From Arsenicibacter sp965247375 (GTDB lineage: Bacteria > Bacteroidota > Bacteroidia > Cytophagales > Spirosomataceae): a stretch of DNA of 64,000 nucleotides. Below are positions 54,590 to 63,847 of this stretch, piece by piece. The notes below the pieces were generated by a model that saw nothing but the letters and a program-made list of their open reading frames with translations, was not told the origin of the DNA and ran no database searches. Each line of letters opens with the position of its first letter. Positions within the stretch are counted from its first letter, which is position 1. The stretch spans positions 62,001 through 126,000 of the forward strand of contig CBDFHU010000032.1 of NCBI GenBank assembly GCA_965247375.1, in the 5' to 3' direction. The translations under genes were made by a program, and so were the position numbers.

Positions 54590-55783
54590 TTATAAAGCAC
54601 GTTCGACGAGGTGCAGGATGTCCCGGGCTACGGCCTCTTTAGATTTAAGGCTAAATTCGTAAACCTCTTCGTTTTTGTCAATAACGGTAATTTTGTTTGT
54701 ATCGTGTCCGAAGCCCGCGCCTTTGTCGCGCAGCGAATTCAGGACAATCCAGTCCAGGTTTTTGGCATGCAGTTTTTTCAGGGCATTTTGCTGCTCGTTC
54801 TCGGTCTCCAGGGCAAACCCCATCATCAGTTGACCTGCTGTTTTCCGGCTTCCCAGACTGGCCGCAATGTCGGTTGTTTTGGTTAGCTGCAGATCAAAAA
54901 GCGGATCTTTCTTTTTTATTTTCTGATCCGCCGGATGAGCAGGTGTATAATCGGCTACGGCTGCATTGAGAATAATAATATCAGCTTCCGGAAACACTTC
55001 TTCGGTCGCCGTAAACATGTCAGCCGCCGAGCGGACGCTGATCCGCTGTATAGTACTGTCGGGAAGCGGCAGTGCTGTCGGACCGCTGACGAGTGTTACC
55101 AACGCACCGGCTTTGGCAAAGGCGTCAGCGATGGCATAACCCATTTTGCCGGTCGAGTGATTGCTGATATACCGGACCGGATCAATCGGTTCCTGAGTGG
55201 GGCCGGCTGTGATCAGCACGCGTTTTCCTGAGAGGGCAGGCAGCAGGCTGAAATGCCGTTCCAGCACCTGAACAATTGTTTCCGGCTCTGCCAGGCGGCC
55301 TTCGCCGACCAGACCGCTGGCCAGCTCACCGAATCCGGCGTTAATAATTTGGTTGCCATAAGCCCGCAGACGCTCCAGATTACCAAGCGTAGCCGGGTGT
55401 TTATACATGTCAAGGTCCATAGCTGGTGCAAAAAACACCGGACAACGGGCCGAGAGATACACCGCCGACAGCAGGTCGTTGCACAGGCCTTGTGCGCAGC
55501 GGGCCATGGTGTTAGCCGAAGCCGGGGCAATTACAATCGCATCTGCCCACAGACCCAACTCAACATGATTGTTCCACTGACCGGTCTGATCCTTCACAAA
55601 GGTTGTTAATACCGGTCGCTTCGACAAGGTCGACAGCGTAAGGGGTGTGATAAATGTGGTAGCGGCTTCGGTCATGATTACCTGCACATCCGCACCTGCC
55701 TTCACAAGGAGGCGGATCAGGTAAGCTGCTTTATAGGCCGATATACTGCCGGATACACCGAGCAGAATCCGTTTTCCCTGCAT
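54590..55783 (-). CDS. coaBC: Bifunctional phosphopantothenoylcysteine decarboxylase/synthetase
   Basis: About 397 residues from MQGKRILLGVSGSISAYKAAYLI. CoaC (flavin decarboxylase) domain with HVELGLWADAIVIAPASANTMAR and the PAMDLDMY active region; CoaB (CTP-dependent synthetase) begins at GKRVLITAGPTQEPIDPVRYISNHSTGKMG. It joins 4'-phosphopantothenate to cysteine and decarboxylates it. Start 55783 aligns with the family; a further 16 residues upstream do not. coaX for the first step is at 47.6 kb. A terminator separates it from the omega gene upstream. Confidence 0.95.
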   Translation of the reverse strand: MQGKRILLGVSGSISAYKAAYLIRLLVKAGADVQVIMTEAATTFITPLTLSTLSKRPVLTTFVKDQTGQWNNHVELGLWADAIVIAPASANTMARCAQGLCNDLLSAVYLSARCPVFFAPAMDLDMYKHPATLGNLERLRAYGNQIINAGFGELASGLVGEGRLAEPETIVQVLERHFSLLPALSGKRVLITAGPTQEPIDPVRYISNHSTGKMGYAIADAFAKAGALVTLVSGPTALPLPDSTIQRISVRSAADMFTATEEVFPEADIIILNAAVADYTPAHPADQKIKKKDPLFDLQLTKTTDIAASLGSRKTAGQLMMGFALETENEQQNALKKLHAKNLDWIVLNSLRDKGAGFGHDTNKITVIDKNEEVYEFSLKSKEAVARDILHLVERAL

Positions 55784-55793
55784 CGTTTTACCA

Positions 55794-55824
55794 TAAAAAA
55801 ACCGCATGGAAAGCCCATGCGGTT
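55794..55824 (-). terminator. Intrinsic terminator of the omega subunit gene
   Basis: On the minus strand AACCGCATGG and its complement CCATGCGGTT form a 10-bp stem with a 5-base loop, followed by a run of T (55794-55801 as A on the plus strand). Confidence 0.8.
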
Positions 55825-55845
55825 CTGTCACATGTACTGTTCAGA

Positions 55846-56157
55846 CTAAGCTTCTTCTTCAGTGTTGTAACGGAAGTAGATTTTGCCTTCCAGAAACTCA
55901 TCTGTCGCAATCGAAGTAGGCTTAGGCATACGTTCGTAATATTTCGAAATTTCGATTTGTTCACGGTTTTCGAAAACTTCTTCGAGGTTATCAACCGCCG
56001 ACACAAATTCTGAAAGTTTCCCGCTCAGTTCTTCTTTCATTTTTGTAGAAATCTGACGGGCGCGCTTAGAGATAATAGATACAGACTCATACAGGTTGCC
56101 TGTTGCGGCTGCGATTTTATCCGTATCGCGGGTAATCAATGAAGGATTCGTTGCCAT
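55846..56157 (-). CDS. rpoZ: RNA polymerase omega subunit (Rpb6-like, Bacteroidota form)
   Basis: 103 residues: MATNPSLITRDTDKIAAATGNLYESVSIISKRARQISTKMKEELSGKLSEF is the characteristic start; NREQIEISKYYERMPKPTSIATDEFLEGKI the end. This phylum's omega differs from E. coli RpoZ but occupies the same place between bamD and coaBC. Helps assemble and stabilise RNA polymerase. Confidence 0.88.
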   Translation of the reverse strand: MATNPSLITRDTDKIAAATGNLYESVSIISKRARQISTKMKEELSGKLSEFVSAVDNLEEVFENREQIEISKYYERMPKPTSIATDEFLEGKIYFRYNTEEEA

Positions 56158-56217
56158 ATTTTTCTGGTTGAAAGCAGTAGTTTGTCTTCAGTTAGAACAA
56201 CAATAGACTACTTTAAA

Positions 56218-57117
56218 TTAATTCGCTGATGTTACTTTCGCCGGACGATTCGCATCGTTCTGCTTTTGCTGTAACTCTTTTATTTCTTTTTCAAGTTTGT
56301 CGAGCCGTTCAATTTCTTTCTGGCTCGTTTCAGACATTTTTTCCGATTGGCGGAGATTGGCGCTTTTCGGGAATTTATCGACCAGTTCCTGGTGATAGGT
56401 CAGCACATCCTTGTACCGGTCTTTCTGCTTGGTTTCCATACTGTTCTGTGCGTACTGAAACTGGGCATCAACTTTAAGGTACGCTAACTCTTCGTTAAAT
56501 TCCGAATCCGGAAATTCCCTCTGGAAGTTGTTAATCGCAACGACGGATGATTTCAGAGACGAAATATTAAACGAGCTTGTTTTATAATACAGTTTAGCCC
56601 GCTCATAGGCTTTCGTTTCCAGTTTCTTCCGGAGGTCGCCAATCATTTTAGTGCAGTCCTCACGGTACTTACTCTCAGGATATGCATTCACGAAATCCTG
56701 TAGGGAAGCCATCGCGACTAGTGTATTCGACTGGTCCAGGTTGTATTTCGGCGTATCCTTGTACAGAGACAGGGCGTACATATACATAGACTCCTGGGCG
56801 TAATCACTTCGGGCAAACGTTTCGTAGAACTTCTTGAACAGGGTAGCACTTACGGCATATAACTGCTGGTGATACTGTGTGTAAGCGTAATAAAACTGAG
56901 ACATTTCCTGTTCCGAACTACCACGCAGACGGGGAATTAATTCTTCAAAAAGAACCCCTGCCTTATACCAGTCTCCCTTTTTATAGTACTCGAGTGCCGC
57001 TTTGTACTTTTCGTCATCAGTACCATGCTTCTGTAACTTTGAGAAAGGGCTACATGCGCTGAAAAGCACTGCTAAAACTAACCCACAAAAAAATCCGACG
57101 ATTCGGCGTTGTTGCAT
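56218..57117 (-). CDS. bamD: Outer-membrane protein assembly factor BamD
   Basis: 299 residues with lipobox FSAC (cysteine 22), then five TPR units: YKAALEYYKKGDWYKAGVLFEELIPRL, EMSQFYYAYTQYHQQLYAVSATLFKKFYETF, SYKDTPKYNLDQSN-type and later repeats. The YfiO/BamD pattern. It recruits and folds beta-barrel proteins with BamA. First gene of a series with rpoZ and coaBC; a C-terminal glutamine-rich coiled coil (IKELQQKQNDANRP) ends it. Confidence 0.92.
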   Translation of the reverse strand: MQQRRIVGFFCGLVLAVLFSACSPFSKLQKHGTDDEKYKAALEYYKKGDWYKAGVLFEELIPRLRGSSEQEMSQFYYAYTQYHQQLYAVSATLFKKFYETFARSDYAQESMYMYALSLYKDTPKYNLDQSNTLVAMASLQDFVNAYPESKYREDCTKMIGDLRKKLETKAYERAKLYYKTSSFNISSLKSSVVAINNFQREFPDSEFNEELAYLKVDAQFQYAQNSMETKQKDRYKDVLTYHQELVDKFPKSANLRQSEKMSETSQKEIERLDKLEKEIKELQQKQNDANRPAKVTSAN

Positions 57118-57147
57118 ATGGCCGTAAAGATAATAAAAAATAAAATA

Positions 57148-57178
57148 AGCCGCTGAGCGATCCGACGCTTCGGCGGCT
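57148..57178 (-). terminator. Terminator before bamD, serving the T9SS-tail gene
   Basis: AGCCGC (57148-57153) pairs with GCGGCT (57173-57178) and further bases; on the minus strand the stem is followed by TTATTTTATTTTTTAT. Confidence 0.6.
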
Positions 57179-57285
57179 ACTTGTAAAAACGTTTGGACAA
57201 AAGGATTAGTGCCTGTTCGGAGTAGTCAACAGGTGTACAAACTGCTTTTTTAAGATTTTTTAAAACTTAGTTCAGCAAATCCGGA

Positions 57286-57915
57286 CTACTGGCGACGAAT
57301 CAGCAATTTTTTAGTCGCAACGGCTCTGCCATCAAGCATCAACTGGTAGCAGTACATGCCGCTGGCCAGCGAGTGCGTATTGATACGGATTCGGCGATCA
57401 TTCTGATCGAGACTATATTCGGCTACAGGCGTGAAGAGAATACTCAGCAGGACAAGTTTGGCATCTCCGCCCGGCGTCAGAAACTGATAGTCAATATCAA
57501 CGTAATCATTAACGACCGGATTAGGGTAAGCATTAGATACAACAAGCCTGTCACTGACATACAGCTTGTTTTCGTTTTTATCTGTTTTGAGGCTTTCGTT
57601 TTCTTCGCGCGCTGCCAGACGTGTTTCAGCTGCCTGAGATACAGACGTTTCGGCCGCTGTTGTGCGGGTAGCTGTGCCGGTAGATGACGCCAGTTTGTAG
57701 CGGTTCAGCGGGTTTGACAACGTATTCTTCAGTGTCGGTGCACCGGAAAACAGGGATGTGGTCCCTCCGGGTGCTGTTGCCTTCAGCGTTATAGGCTTGG
57801 AGGCAGATGTCGAACGACCCATCTCCAGGCGACTCTTCGTCTGCGCCTGCAGCGAAGTCGTGGCCATGAGCAGTAAGCCGGCTAGACATCCAATAAAAGG
57901 TATATATTGTTTCAT
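57286..57915 (-). CDS. Small secreted protein with T9SS sorting domain
   Basis: 209 residues: signal peptide (cleavage near LQAQ), a low-complexity Ser/Thr/Ala region (about 25-115), then a C-terminal sorting domain VSNAYPNPVVNDYVDIDYQF...GMYCYQLMLDGRAVATKKLLIRRQ, the type A pattern of NPxxxxxxI...SGxYxYxLxxxGxxxxxKKLxI. So it is delivered to the cell surface by type IX secretion. The N-terminal part has no recognisable function; a short passenger is unusual. Has a good -33/-7 promoter. Confidence 0.85.
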   Translation of the reverse strand: MKQYIPFIGCLAGLLLMATTSLQAQTKSRLEMGRSTSASKPITLKATAPGGTTSLFSGAPTLKNTLSNPLNRYKLASSTGTATRTTAAETSVSQAAETRLAAREENESLKTDKNENKLYVSDRLVVSNAYPNPVVNDYVDIDYQFLTPGGDAKLVLLSILFTPVAEYSLDQNDRRIRINTHSLASGMYCYQLMLDGRAVATKKLLIRRQ

Positions 57916-57951
57916 CGTTATTCGAAATCAGGGTACTTTAACGCTATTTTA

Positions 57952-57981
57952 CAAAACTATTTATAATAAAGAGAATTGCAA
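57952..57981 (-). promoter_or_regulatory. -33/-7 promoter (TTG, 19 bases, TAGTTTTG)
   Basis: On the minus strand TTG (57979-57981), a 19-base spacer and TAGTTTTG (57952-57959) match the Bacteroidota pattern, 37 bases before the T9SS-tail gene's start. Confidence 0.65.
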
Positions 57982-58020
57982 CGCGTCTGGTTGTGAAAAA
58001 TTGTTAAATGGTACTTAAAA

Positions 58021-59847
58021 TTACTGCTTCTTTTTGGTTAGAACAGAATTCAGTGCCGATGGTTTAGTCAGTGGCCCGCTTTTTTTGCTACCGGTCGGTT
58101 TTCTGGGGTGAACGGTAATCTGGTGAGTCAGCACCGATTCTTTATCCGGCCTGTCTTCTTTCCGCCACAGAAAGCCTTCAAGCATTTTTTTATCTTCGTT
58201 CATTTCGACCGGTGGTACAAACTGGGCATCCGGCTGGCCATAAAAGCGAATCTTTTCTACTTTACTTTTCTCGTCGAATTCCAGATTCATGCGGCTGCAT
58301 TCTACGTGGTTTAATCCGACAAGCTTATTCTTCTCATCAACGGCAAAGTAGATACTCTGTCCGTTTCCTTCCACAATTACCCGGTCCAGTACGGTCCGGT
58401 TTACGGTTGTTGTTGAACCCGGTTTCTCCGGTTTTACCTTTGCTTTTCCTTTAGCCACCGTCTGACTGGCCGGTGGTTCCGTTGAAACGGTGTCGGTAAC
58501 TGACCGGAAATAGGCCGTAATACTCCGGCCTTTAACCTGATTAAAGTTCTTCAACGTATCCTGCGCAATAACGAAGGATCTAGTGCGTAACAACATCCGG
58601 TCGATCCGGTTGTTTTTCATTTTTGCCGTCATGGAATCGGCTTCCATCTGATAATTCTGACTCCATACAATCGGCTTCTTGTAGAAGTAAATGGTTGAGT
58701 CAGCAACATCGTAAACAAGCGAGTCACAACGGCTTTGCAGGTCTGATTTATAAACAATTACGTTTTTCTGCCCGATTAATTTCTTAGGCTTTTTCGGTTC
58801 CTGTTTTCCCGGTTCGTTTTTAAGACGAGCCGAGTCAGATTTTGTAACATCCGGAGCGTCAAAGGCAAAAAGTGTATCGGCCCGCATGAACAACGTATCC
58901 TGACTGACCACGCTCCTGACTACTGCATGCCCGGTAACCCGGGAAACACCGGCTTTGCCGTTATAACGTCCGTTATCGCCCGTAATCACCGTTTTATCTT
59001 CCTTCGAAACCAGCACCACATTGCCTTTGGCAATGCCTAACTCTGTGGTGTTGTCGTAAAACAGCGTGTCTCCGGTCAGCGTATATTTCGGCATTTCGAC
59101 CGTGGTGCGTTTCTGAAAATTTGACACCCGTGTCGCCGTATTATACTCCCCTTCCTTAGCAAAAATTGTACCGTCTTTATTGACAATTTTTGTTGGTCCC
59201 CGGAAGGTAGCAATCCTGCTCAATGAATTGTAAAGCAGTGAGTCGTTGGATAGTGTTCCTTTCGGGCCGACCAGTTTTACATTTTTATAGAACCGGAATT
59301 GTTTGATGCGGGTGTCGTAAAAACCTTCGTTGCTGGTCAGTACATTTTCGCGGTCAACAATTCGTCCTTTTACCGGATAATGGGCAATCCCGTTCACCAT
59401 ATCGTAATCAAGGCGGCTGGTAGTGAGGGTCATTTTCCGGTCACGCATGGTAATCCGGCCTCTTAAATTTGCCTGACGGGTATTCCCATAATAAAACATG
59501 GTATCCCCTTTGATTGAAATAGTGTCTCCCTGCAGAATCCGTACGTTACCATATGCTTCAATTACGTTGGTGGTAACATTCTGGATGGCCAGGTCGCAAA
59601 ACATTAATACGCCTTTATGCCGTAACTTTACGTGATTGACCAGCCGGCGAACCACGCCATCGGGGTTGTTCAGAACCACCAGGCTGTCGGGCGGCGGCGA
59701 CAAAAGCTCCACCTTTTCCGTATTGCCGGAAGGTGCTGCTGCTGGCCGGCCCTGCTGCGCCTGAGCGAGCACCGGGCAAACAATGGCCAGCCACAGAACC
59801 ACGTTTATAATAAGGACTCTGTTTTTATGAAAAACGTTGCAGTGCAT
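58021..59847 (-). CDS. OstA/LptA-like LPS-export protein, long form
   Basis: About 608 residues with a signal sequence (VLIINVVLWLAIVCPVLAQAQ). Many OstA-like repeats: VTNVIEAYGNVRILQGDTISIKGDTMFYYGN, SNEGFYDTRIKQFRFYKNVKLVGPKG and so on, the LptA/OstA beta-jellyroll. It is much longer than E. coli LptA (185), a form common in this phylum, with a charged Lys/Pro-rich C-terminus. Likely makes the periplasmic bridge taking LPS from LptC to LptD. Start 59847 is the ATG directly before the signal peptide; a frame start at 59889 lacks membrane logic. Divergent from tilS with promoter TATCTTTG inside that gap. Confidence 0.85.
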   Translation of the reverse strand: MHCNVFHKNRVLIINVVLWLAIVCPVLAQAQQGRPAAAPSGNTEKVELLSPPPDSLVVLNNPDGVVRRLVNHVKLRHKGVLMFCDLAIQNVTTNVIEAYGNVRILQGDTISIKGDTMFYYGNTRQANLRGRITMRDRKMTLTTSRLDYDMVNGIAHYPVKGRIVDRENVLTSNEGFYDTRIKQFRFYKNVKLVGPKGTLSNDSLLYNSLSRIATFRGPTKIVNKDGTIFAKEGEYNTATRVSNFQKRTTVEMPKYTLTGDTLFYDNTTELGIAKGNVVLVSKEDKTVITGDNGRYNGKAGVSRVTGHAVVRSVVSQDTLFMRADTLFAFDAPDVTKSDSARLKNEPGKQEPKKPKKLIGQKNVIVYKSDLQSRCDSLVYDVADSTIYFYKKPIVWSQNYQMEADSMTAKMKNNRIDRMLLRTRSFVIAQDTLKNFNQVKGRSITAYFRSVTDTVSTEPPASQTVAKGKAKVKPEKPGSTTTVNRTVLDRVIVEGNGQSIYFAVDEKNKLVGLNHVECSRMNLEFDEKSKVEKIRFYGQPDAQFVPPVEMNEDKKMLEGFLWRKEDRPDKESVLTHQITVHPRKPTGSKKSGPLTKPSALNSVLTKKKQ

Positions 59848-59959
59848 AGTAAAAAAGATGCGAAAACAGCCGGTGTTCGTACCGGACATAGAGGCTGTTT
59901 TCGCTCATAAGTATAAAAATGGCTCTGAAAGCGCAAAGTGATCGTTTGAAAACAAACGA

Positions 59960-59967
59960 CAAAGATA
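59960..59967 (-). promoter_or_regulatory. -7 element TATCTTTG of the OstA-like gene
   Basis: Exact match to the best Bacteroidota -7 sequence, on the minus strand about 112 bases before the start. It lies within what a longer tilS reading frame would cover, favouring the tilS start at 59991. Confidence 0.6.
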
Positions 59968-59990
59968 GGCTGTCCCGGGCAGACACCGGT

Positions 59991-61343
59991 ATGCCGTACC
60001 GCTTTTTAAACTTTGTTAACGATGAATGGGGGCTTGGCGATACATCCGCTACGCAATCCGTTCCGGTATTGTTAACGGTCAGCGGCGGAATTGATTCTGT
60101 GGTACTCACGCACCTGTGTGTGCAGGCAGAACTGAATGTATCCCTTGCTCACGTCAATTTCGGGCTGCGGGGTGAAGAATCAGACGGCGATGAGGCCTTT
60201 GTCCGCTCGCTGGCTGCAAAATACGGCATACCTGTTCACGTAACCCGGTTTGAAACCGCAGCTGAAGCAGCGAGAACCGGTGAGTCGGTTCAGATGGTTG
60301 CCAGACGGTTACGATACGCCTGGTTTCATCAGCTGCAACAGCAACATGGCTTTACCTACATTGCCACGGCACACCATCAGAATGACGTTCTGGAAACCAC
60401 ACTGCTGAATCTGGCACGCGGTACAGGGATTGCAGGGTTGCGGGGGGTACCCAGACAAAACGGTATGATTATCCGGCCGTTATGGTTTGCCACGCGTGCA
60501 GAAGTTGAGAACTATGCAGCACAGCAAGGCCTTGTCTGGCGCGAGGATAGCTCAAATCAGGATGACAAATACCTGCGTAACCAGATCAGACATCATGTTG
60601 TACCGGGACTTGAGGCTACAAATGCTGATTTCTGGGGAACCTTTCAGCGCACAATTGACCGGTTACGGGCTTCAGAAACGATATTGGCTGATGAACTGAA
60701 CAGAAGGTGGGAATGGGTTACTGAATATTCACCTTCAGGACAGATTGTTATCAATAAAGCTAAACTTGGCACGCTCCTTGAACCAACCTTCCGGTTGGCT
60801 GAATGGCTCCGGCCATACGGGTTTGTACCAGATCAGATCAGGCAGCTTATGGGGTGTCTGGCATCTGAACCGGGGCAATGTTTTGAAACGGCAACCCATC
60901 AGCTATGGCATCAGAAGGAGAGTCTGTTGCTGGTTCCGAAAACAGAGCTACAGACTGCTACGCAGATGTGGACGTCATGGCCGGTTGGTAAGGTGGAGAT
61001 AGCCGGTCTGGGATCACTTGATTTTTCAGCAGAAGAGGCGGGTGAAACTTGCAAATTCTCTGCTGATCAGCGTGTTGCCTGTATAGATACGGACCGGATA
61101 GCCGGCGATATTGTTGTCCGGCCGTGGCAGCATGGGGATGTATTCCGACCGATCGGAATGAGAGGAAAGAAACTGGTCAGTGATTTTCTGAACGAACAGA
61201 AGGTACCGAAGCCCGAACGGGCAAAGGTGTATGTTCTCCTGGCTGGCGGGGTGATTGTCTGGGTGATTGGTTACCGTATTGCTGATCACGTAAAACTAAC
61301 ACCTGAAACGCGTAGGTGTCTGACAATTAGATTGTTATATTAG
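59991..61343 (+). CDS. tilS: tRNA(Ile)-lysidine synthetase TilS
   Basis: 450 residues. The PP-loop SGGIDSVVLTHLCVQ at about 30-45, then AHVNFGLRGEESDGDEAFV, ATAHHQNDVLETTLLNLARGTG and a C-terminal TilS domain (RPWQHGDVFRPIGMRGKKLVSDFLNEQKVPKPERAKVYVL). It converts the wobble cytidine of tRNA(Ile) (CAU anticodon) to lysidine so that it reads AUA. An ATG at 59919 in frame gives 24 extra residues unlike the family, and the ostA promoter lies there, so 59991 is preferred. Normally essential. Confidence 0.93.
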   Translation: MPYRFLNFVNDEWGLGDTSATQSVPVLLTVSGGIDSVVLTHLCVQAELNVSLAHVNFGLRGEESDGDEAFVRSLAAKYGIPVHVTRFETAAEAARTGESVQMVARRLRYAWFHQLQQQHGFTYIATAHHQNDVLETTLLNLARGTGIAGLRGVPRQNGMIIRPLWFATRAEVENYAAQQGLVWREDSSNQDDKYLRNQIRHHVVPGLEATNADFWGTFQRTIDRLRASETILADELNRRWEWVTEYSPSGQIVINKAKLGTLLEPTFRLAEWLRPYGFVPDQIRQLMGCLASEPGQCFETATHQLWHQKESLLLVPKTELQTATQMWTSWPVGKVEIAGLGSLDFSAEEAGETCKFSADQRVACIDTDRIAGDIVVRPWQHGDVFRPIGMRGKKLVSDFLNEQKVPKPERAKVYVLLAGGVIVWVIGYRIADHVKLTPETRRCLTIRLLY

Positions 61344-61484
61344 AGGGGTGGATAATATGAACTGATTTGCAGGTGTTTAGGTAATATTATTGCTCTTTTT
61401 TTTGCTGAGATTTTTTTTTGGCATTCAATTTGATAGTAACACGGTAGCCCATAATACATTAATTCAACAGTATTCTCTCAGACC

Positions 61485-63788
61485 ATGAATCGATTTGTAC
61501 GAACGCTGCTGTTGGCCGGGCTGGTCCTCTGGTGTTTCACTGCGCAGGCTCAGAGCACACGATTACGAGCGGCTAACAAACAATTTGAAAACATGAGCTA
61601 TGTCAGCGCAGTGCGGATGTACGAGGAGTTTTTGCGGGCGGACCGTAAAAAGGATGCGGCAGAGACCCGCGAGGCACTGATTAAGCTAGGCTTTTCATAC
61701 CGGAAGTTACAAGACAGCCGGAATGCAGAGCGCGTTTATGCCGAACTAATTAAGGAAAACAGCGATCTGGACAGTGAGATTTATCTCTACTATGCTCAGT
61801 CACTGGCCTCTAACGGCAAATACCGTGATGCCCAGAAGATGTACAGCAAATATGGCGAAAAGCAGGGCGAGGACCTCCGGGGACGCCGCTTTACGGTTTC
61901 GTACATGGACATGAACCGCTTTTTTCAGGATTCATCTTCCTATCGTCTGTCCAGTCTGCCCATCAACTCCCGTCAGGCCGATTTCAGCCCGATGTACTAC
62001 AAGGGCGGGTTAGTATTTGTGTCGGCCCGCGACGAGTCAGGGGCGATCAAGCGGGTCTTCAACTGGAACCAGACACCATTCCTTGATCTGTACTTCCATG
62101 CGGATACAAACCAATTGCGGACAGCAGCGCCGGAAGTTACACGGGTAACCAATACTGCCCAGGTTGGCGGTAGTGCACCGGCAGAACCGGCAGCCGAAGC
62201 CAATTCATCGCCGGACAAAGGCATCACAAAAGCCGAAATTTTCAGCCGTACGCTGAATACCAAGTATCACGAAGGCCCGATGACCTTTACCCGCGATCAA
62301 ACTACGATTGTCTTTACCCGTAACAACGCCGGTAAAGGTAAATCGGGTAAAAGCTCAGACGGTGTCCGGAAACTGAAGCTGTATATTTCGAACGATAAAA
62401 ACGGCAAATGGACAACGGCTAAAGAGGTGCCGTTTAACAGCAACGAATACTCGGTTGGTCACCCTGCCTTTTCGCCGGACGACAGCAAACTGTATTTTGT
62501 ATCAGACATGCCTGGCGGTTATGGCGGAACAGACATGCCTGGCGGTTATGGCGGAACAGACATTTACGTTGTTGAATACAACAACGGGGAATGGGGGACA
62601 CCGGTCAACCTGGGAAAGGACATTAATACGGAGGGGAACGAAATGTTTCCCTATGTAGATGGAAACGGAAACATTTATTTCTCATCTGACGGCCACGAAG
62701 GCCTTGGCGGTCTGGATGTTTTCTTTGCCGAACTGAAAGACGGCGTTGCTTATAAAGGGGTTGAAAATCTTGGTGCGCCGATCAACTCAGAAAAGGATGA
62801 TTTTGGCCTGATTACGGATAAGAGCCGCACAAGCGGATTCTTCAGCAGTAACCGGAAAAAAGGCATCAGCGACGATGATATTTATAGCTTCCGCCGTTCC
62901 TGCAAGCAGCTGAATCTGATTGTCTATGACAAGAAGACGCAGCAGCCGCTGGAAGGTGCCGATGTCCGGATCGTCCGGAACGGGGTGAATCAGGACCTAT
63001 TGTTAACCAATGCACGCGGTGCAACGCAGATGTGCCTGGACGCCAATACCGAATATGAATTCAAGGCGGTGAAAGAAGGGTATGCGCTTAATAGTGCCCG
63101 GTATTCAACCCTGACGCAGTCGCCTGCTCCGGTCATTAACATTTCAATTTACCTTGACCGGAGTGAAAACACTATTGTAAAGGGCGTTGTAAAGCGTGAG
63201 GTGGATGATAAGCCGGCTTCCGGCGTAAAAGTTACCCTGCGAAACGAGAAAGATAAGTCAGAGCGTACGATTGAAACCGGTCCGGATGGTGGCTATGAGT
63301 TCGACATGAAGCCAGGCGCCCCTTATTCACTCAGTACGAAAAAAGACAAATATGCCAGCCGTACCAAGCAACTGAAAACAAAGTCACCGCAGGTAGTAAC
63401 GGATACGCTTGGTTTGTATGGAGAGGGCGATGTCTACGAGCTGAAAAACATTTATTATGACCTGAATAAATTCTTCATCCGTCCGGATGCTGCCCGCGAG
63501 CTTGACCACGTTGTAGCCCTGCTGAAGGAATACCCGACGATGAAGATTGAACTGCGGTCGCATACTGATGCACGGGCAAGTGATACGTATAATATGCGGC
63601 TTTCTGAGAACCGTGCCCGCGCCGCGCTGGATTACATGGTATCCAAAGGCGTGAGCCCGAAACGGTTAACGGCAAGAGGATTTGGCGAAAGTGAACTGGT
63701 GAACGATTGCGGCGACGGTGTTGAATGTTCCGAAGCAGATCATCAGGCAAACCGGCGGACTGAATTTAAGATTGTTGCCGTTCAATAA
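61485..63788 (+). CDS. OmpA-family protein with TPR, PD40 propeller, CNA/CarboxypepD-like and OmpA domains (PorE-like)
   Basis: 767 residues with signal peptide (cleavage near TAQAQ). TPR-like helices at about 25-130, a PD40 propeller at 145-480 with repeats such as HPAFSPDDSKLYFVSDMPGGYGGTDIYV, two CarboxypepD_reg-like beta domains at 490-640, and an OmpA C-terminal domain (about 655-765: IYYDLNKFFIRPDAARELDHVVALLK, RSHTDARASDTYNMRLSENRARAALDYM). This order equals that of PorE, a peptidoglycan-bound T9SS component, but other OmpA proteins of the phylum share it. A perfect 27-bp in-frame tandem repeat lies in the propeller. Binds peptidoglycan and links it to the outer membrane. Confidence 0.82.
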   Translation: MNRFVRTLLLAGLVLWCFTAQAQSTRLRAANKQFENMSYVSAVRMYEEFLRADRKKDAAETREALIKLGFSYRKLQDSRNAERVYAELIKENSDLDSEIYLYYAQSLASNGKYRDAQKMYSKYGEKQGEDLRGRRFTVSYMDMNRFFQDSSSYRLSSLPINSRQADFSPMYYKGGLVFVSARDESGAIKRVFNWNQTPFLDLYFHADTNQLRTAAPEVTRVTNTAQVGGSAPAEPAAEANSSPDKGITKAEIFSRTLNTKYHEGPMTFTRDQTTIVFTRNNAGKGKSGKSSDGVRKLKLYISNDKNGKWTTAKEVPFNSNEYSVGHPAFSPDDSKLYFVSDMPGGYGGTDMPGGYGGTDIYVVEYNNGEWGTPVNLGKDINTEGNEMFPYVDGNGNIYFSSDGHEGLGGLDVFFAELKDGVAYKGVENLGAPINSEKDDFGLITDKSRTSGFFSSNRKKGISDDDIYSFRRSCKQLNLIVYDKKTQQPLEGADVRIVRNGVNQDLLLTNARGATQMCLDANTEYEFKAVKEGYALNSARYSTLTQSPAPVINISIYLDRSENTIVKGVVKREVDDKPASGVKVTLRNEKDKSERTIETGPDGGYEFDMKPGAPYSLSTKKDKYASRTKQLKTKSPQVVTDTLGLYGEGDVYELKNIYYDLNKFFIRPDAARELDHVVALLKEYPTMKIELRSHTDARASDTYNMRLSENRARAALDYMVSKGVSPKRLTARGFGESELVNDCGDGVECSEADHQANRRTEFKIVAVQ
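62505..62558 (+). repeat. Perfect 27-bp tandem duplication inside the OmpA-family gene
   Basis: Unit GACATGCCTGGCGGTTATGG continuing CGGAACA, present twice without a mismatch (62505-62531, 62532-62558). It adds nine in-frame residues (DMPGGYGGT) to a conserved PD40 motif, which normally has one copy before DIYVV. Confidence 0.9.
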
Positions 63789-63808
63789 ACGACTTTTACC
63801 CTGTTGAC

Positions 63809-63847
63809 AGGCGGAAATGAGCATGCTCATTTCCGCCTTTTTTTGTT
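63809..63847 (+). terminator. Intrinsic terminator of the OmpA-family gene
   Basis: Perfect 30-bp palindrome 63809-63838 (AGGCGGAAATGAGCA and its complement) followed by eight T. Confidence 0.9.
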
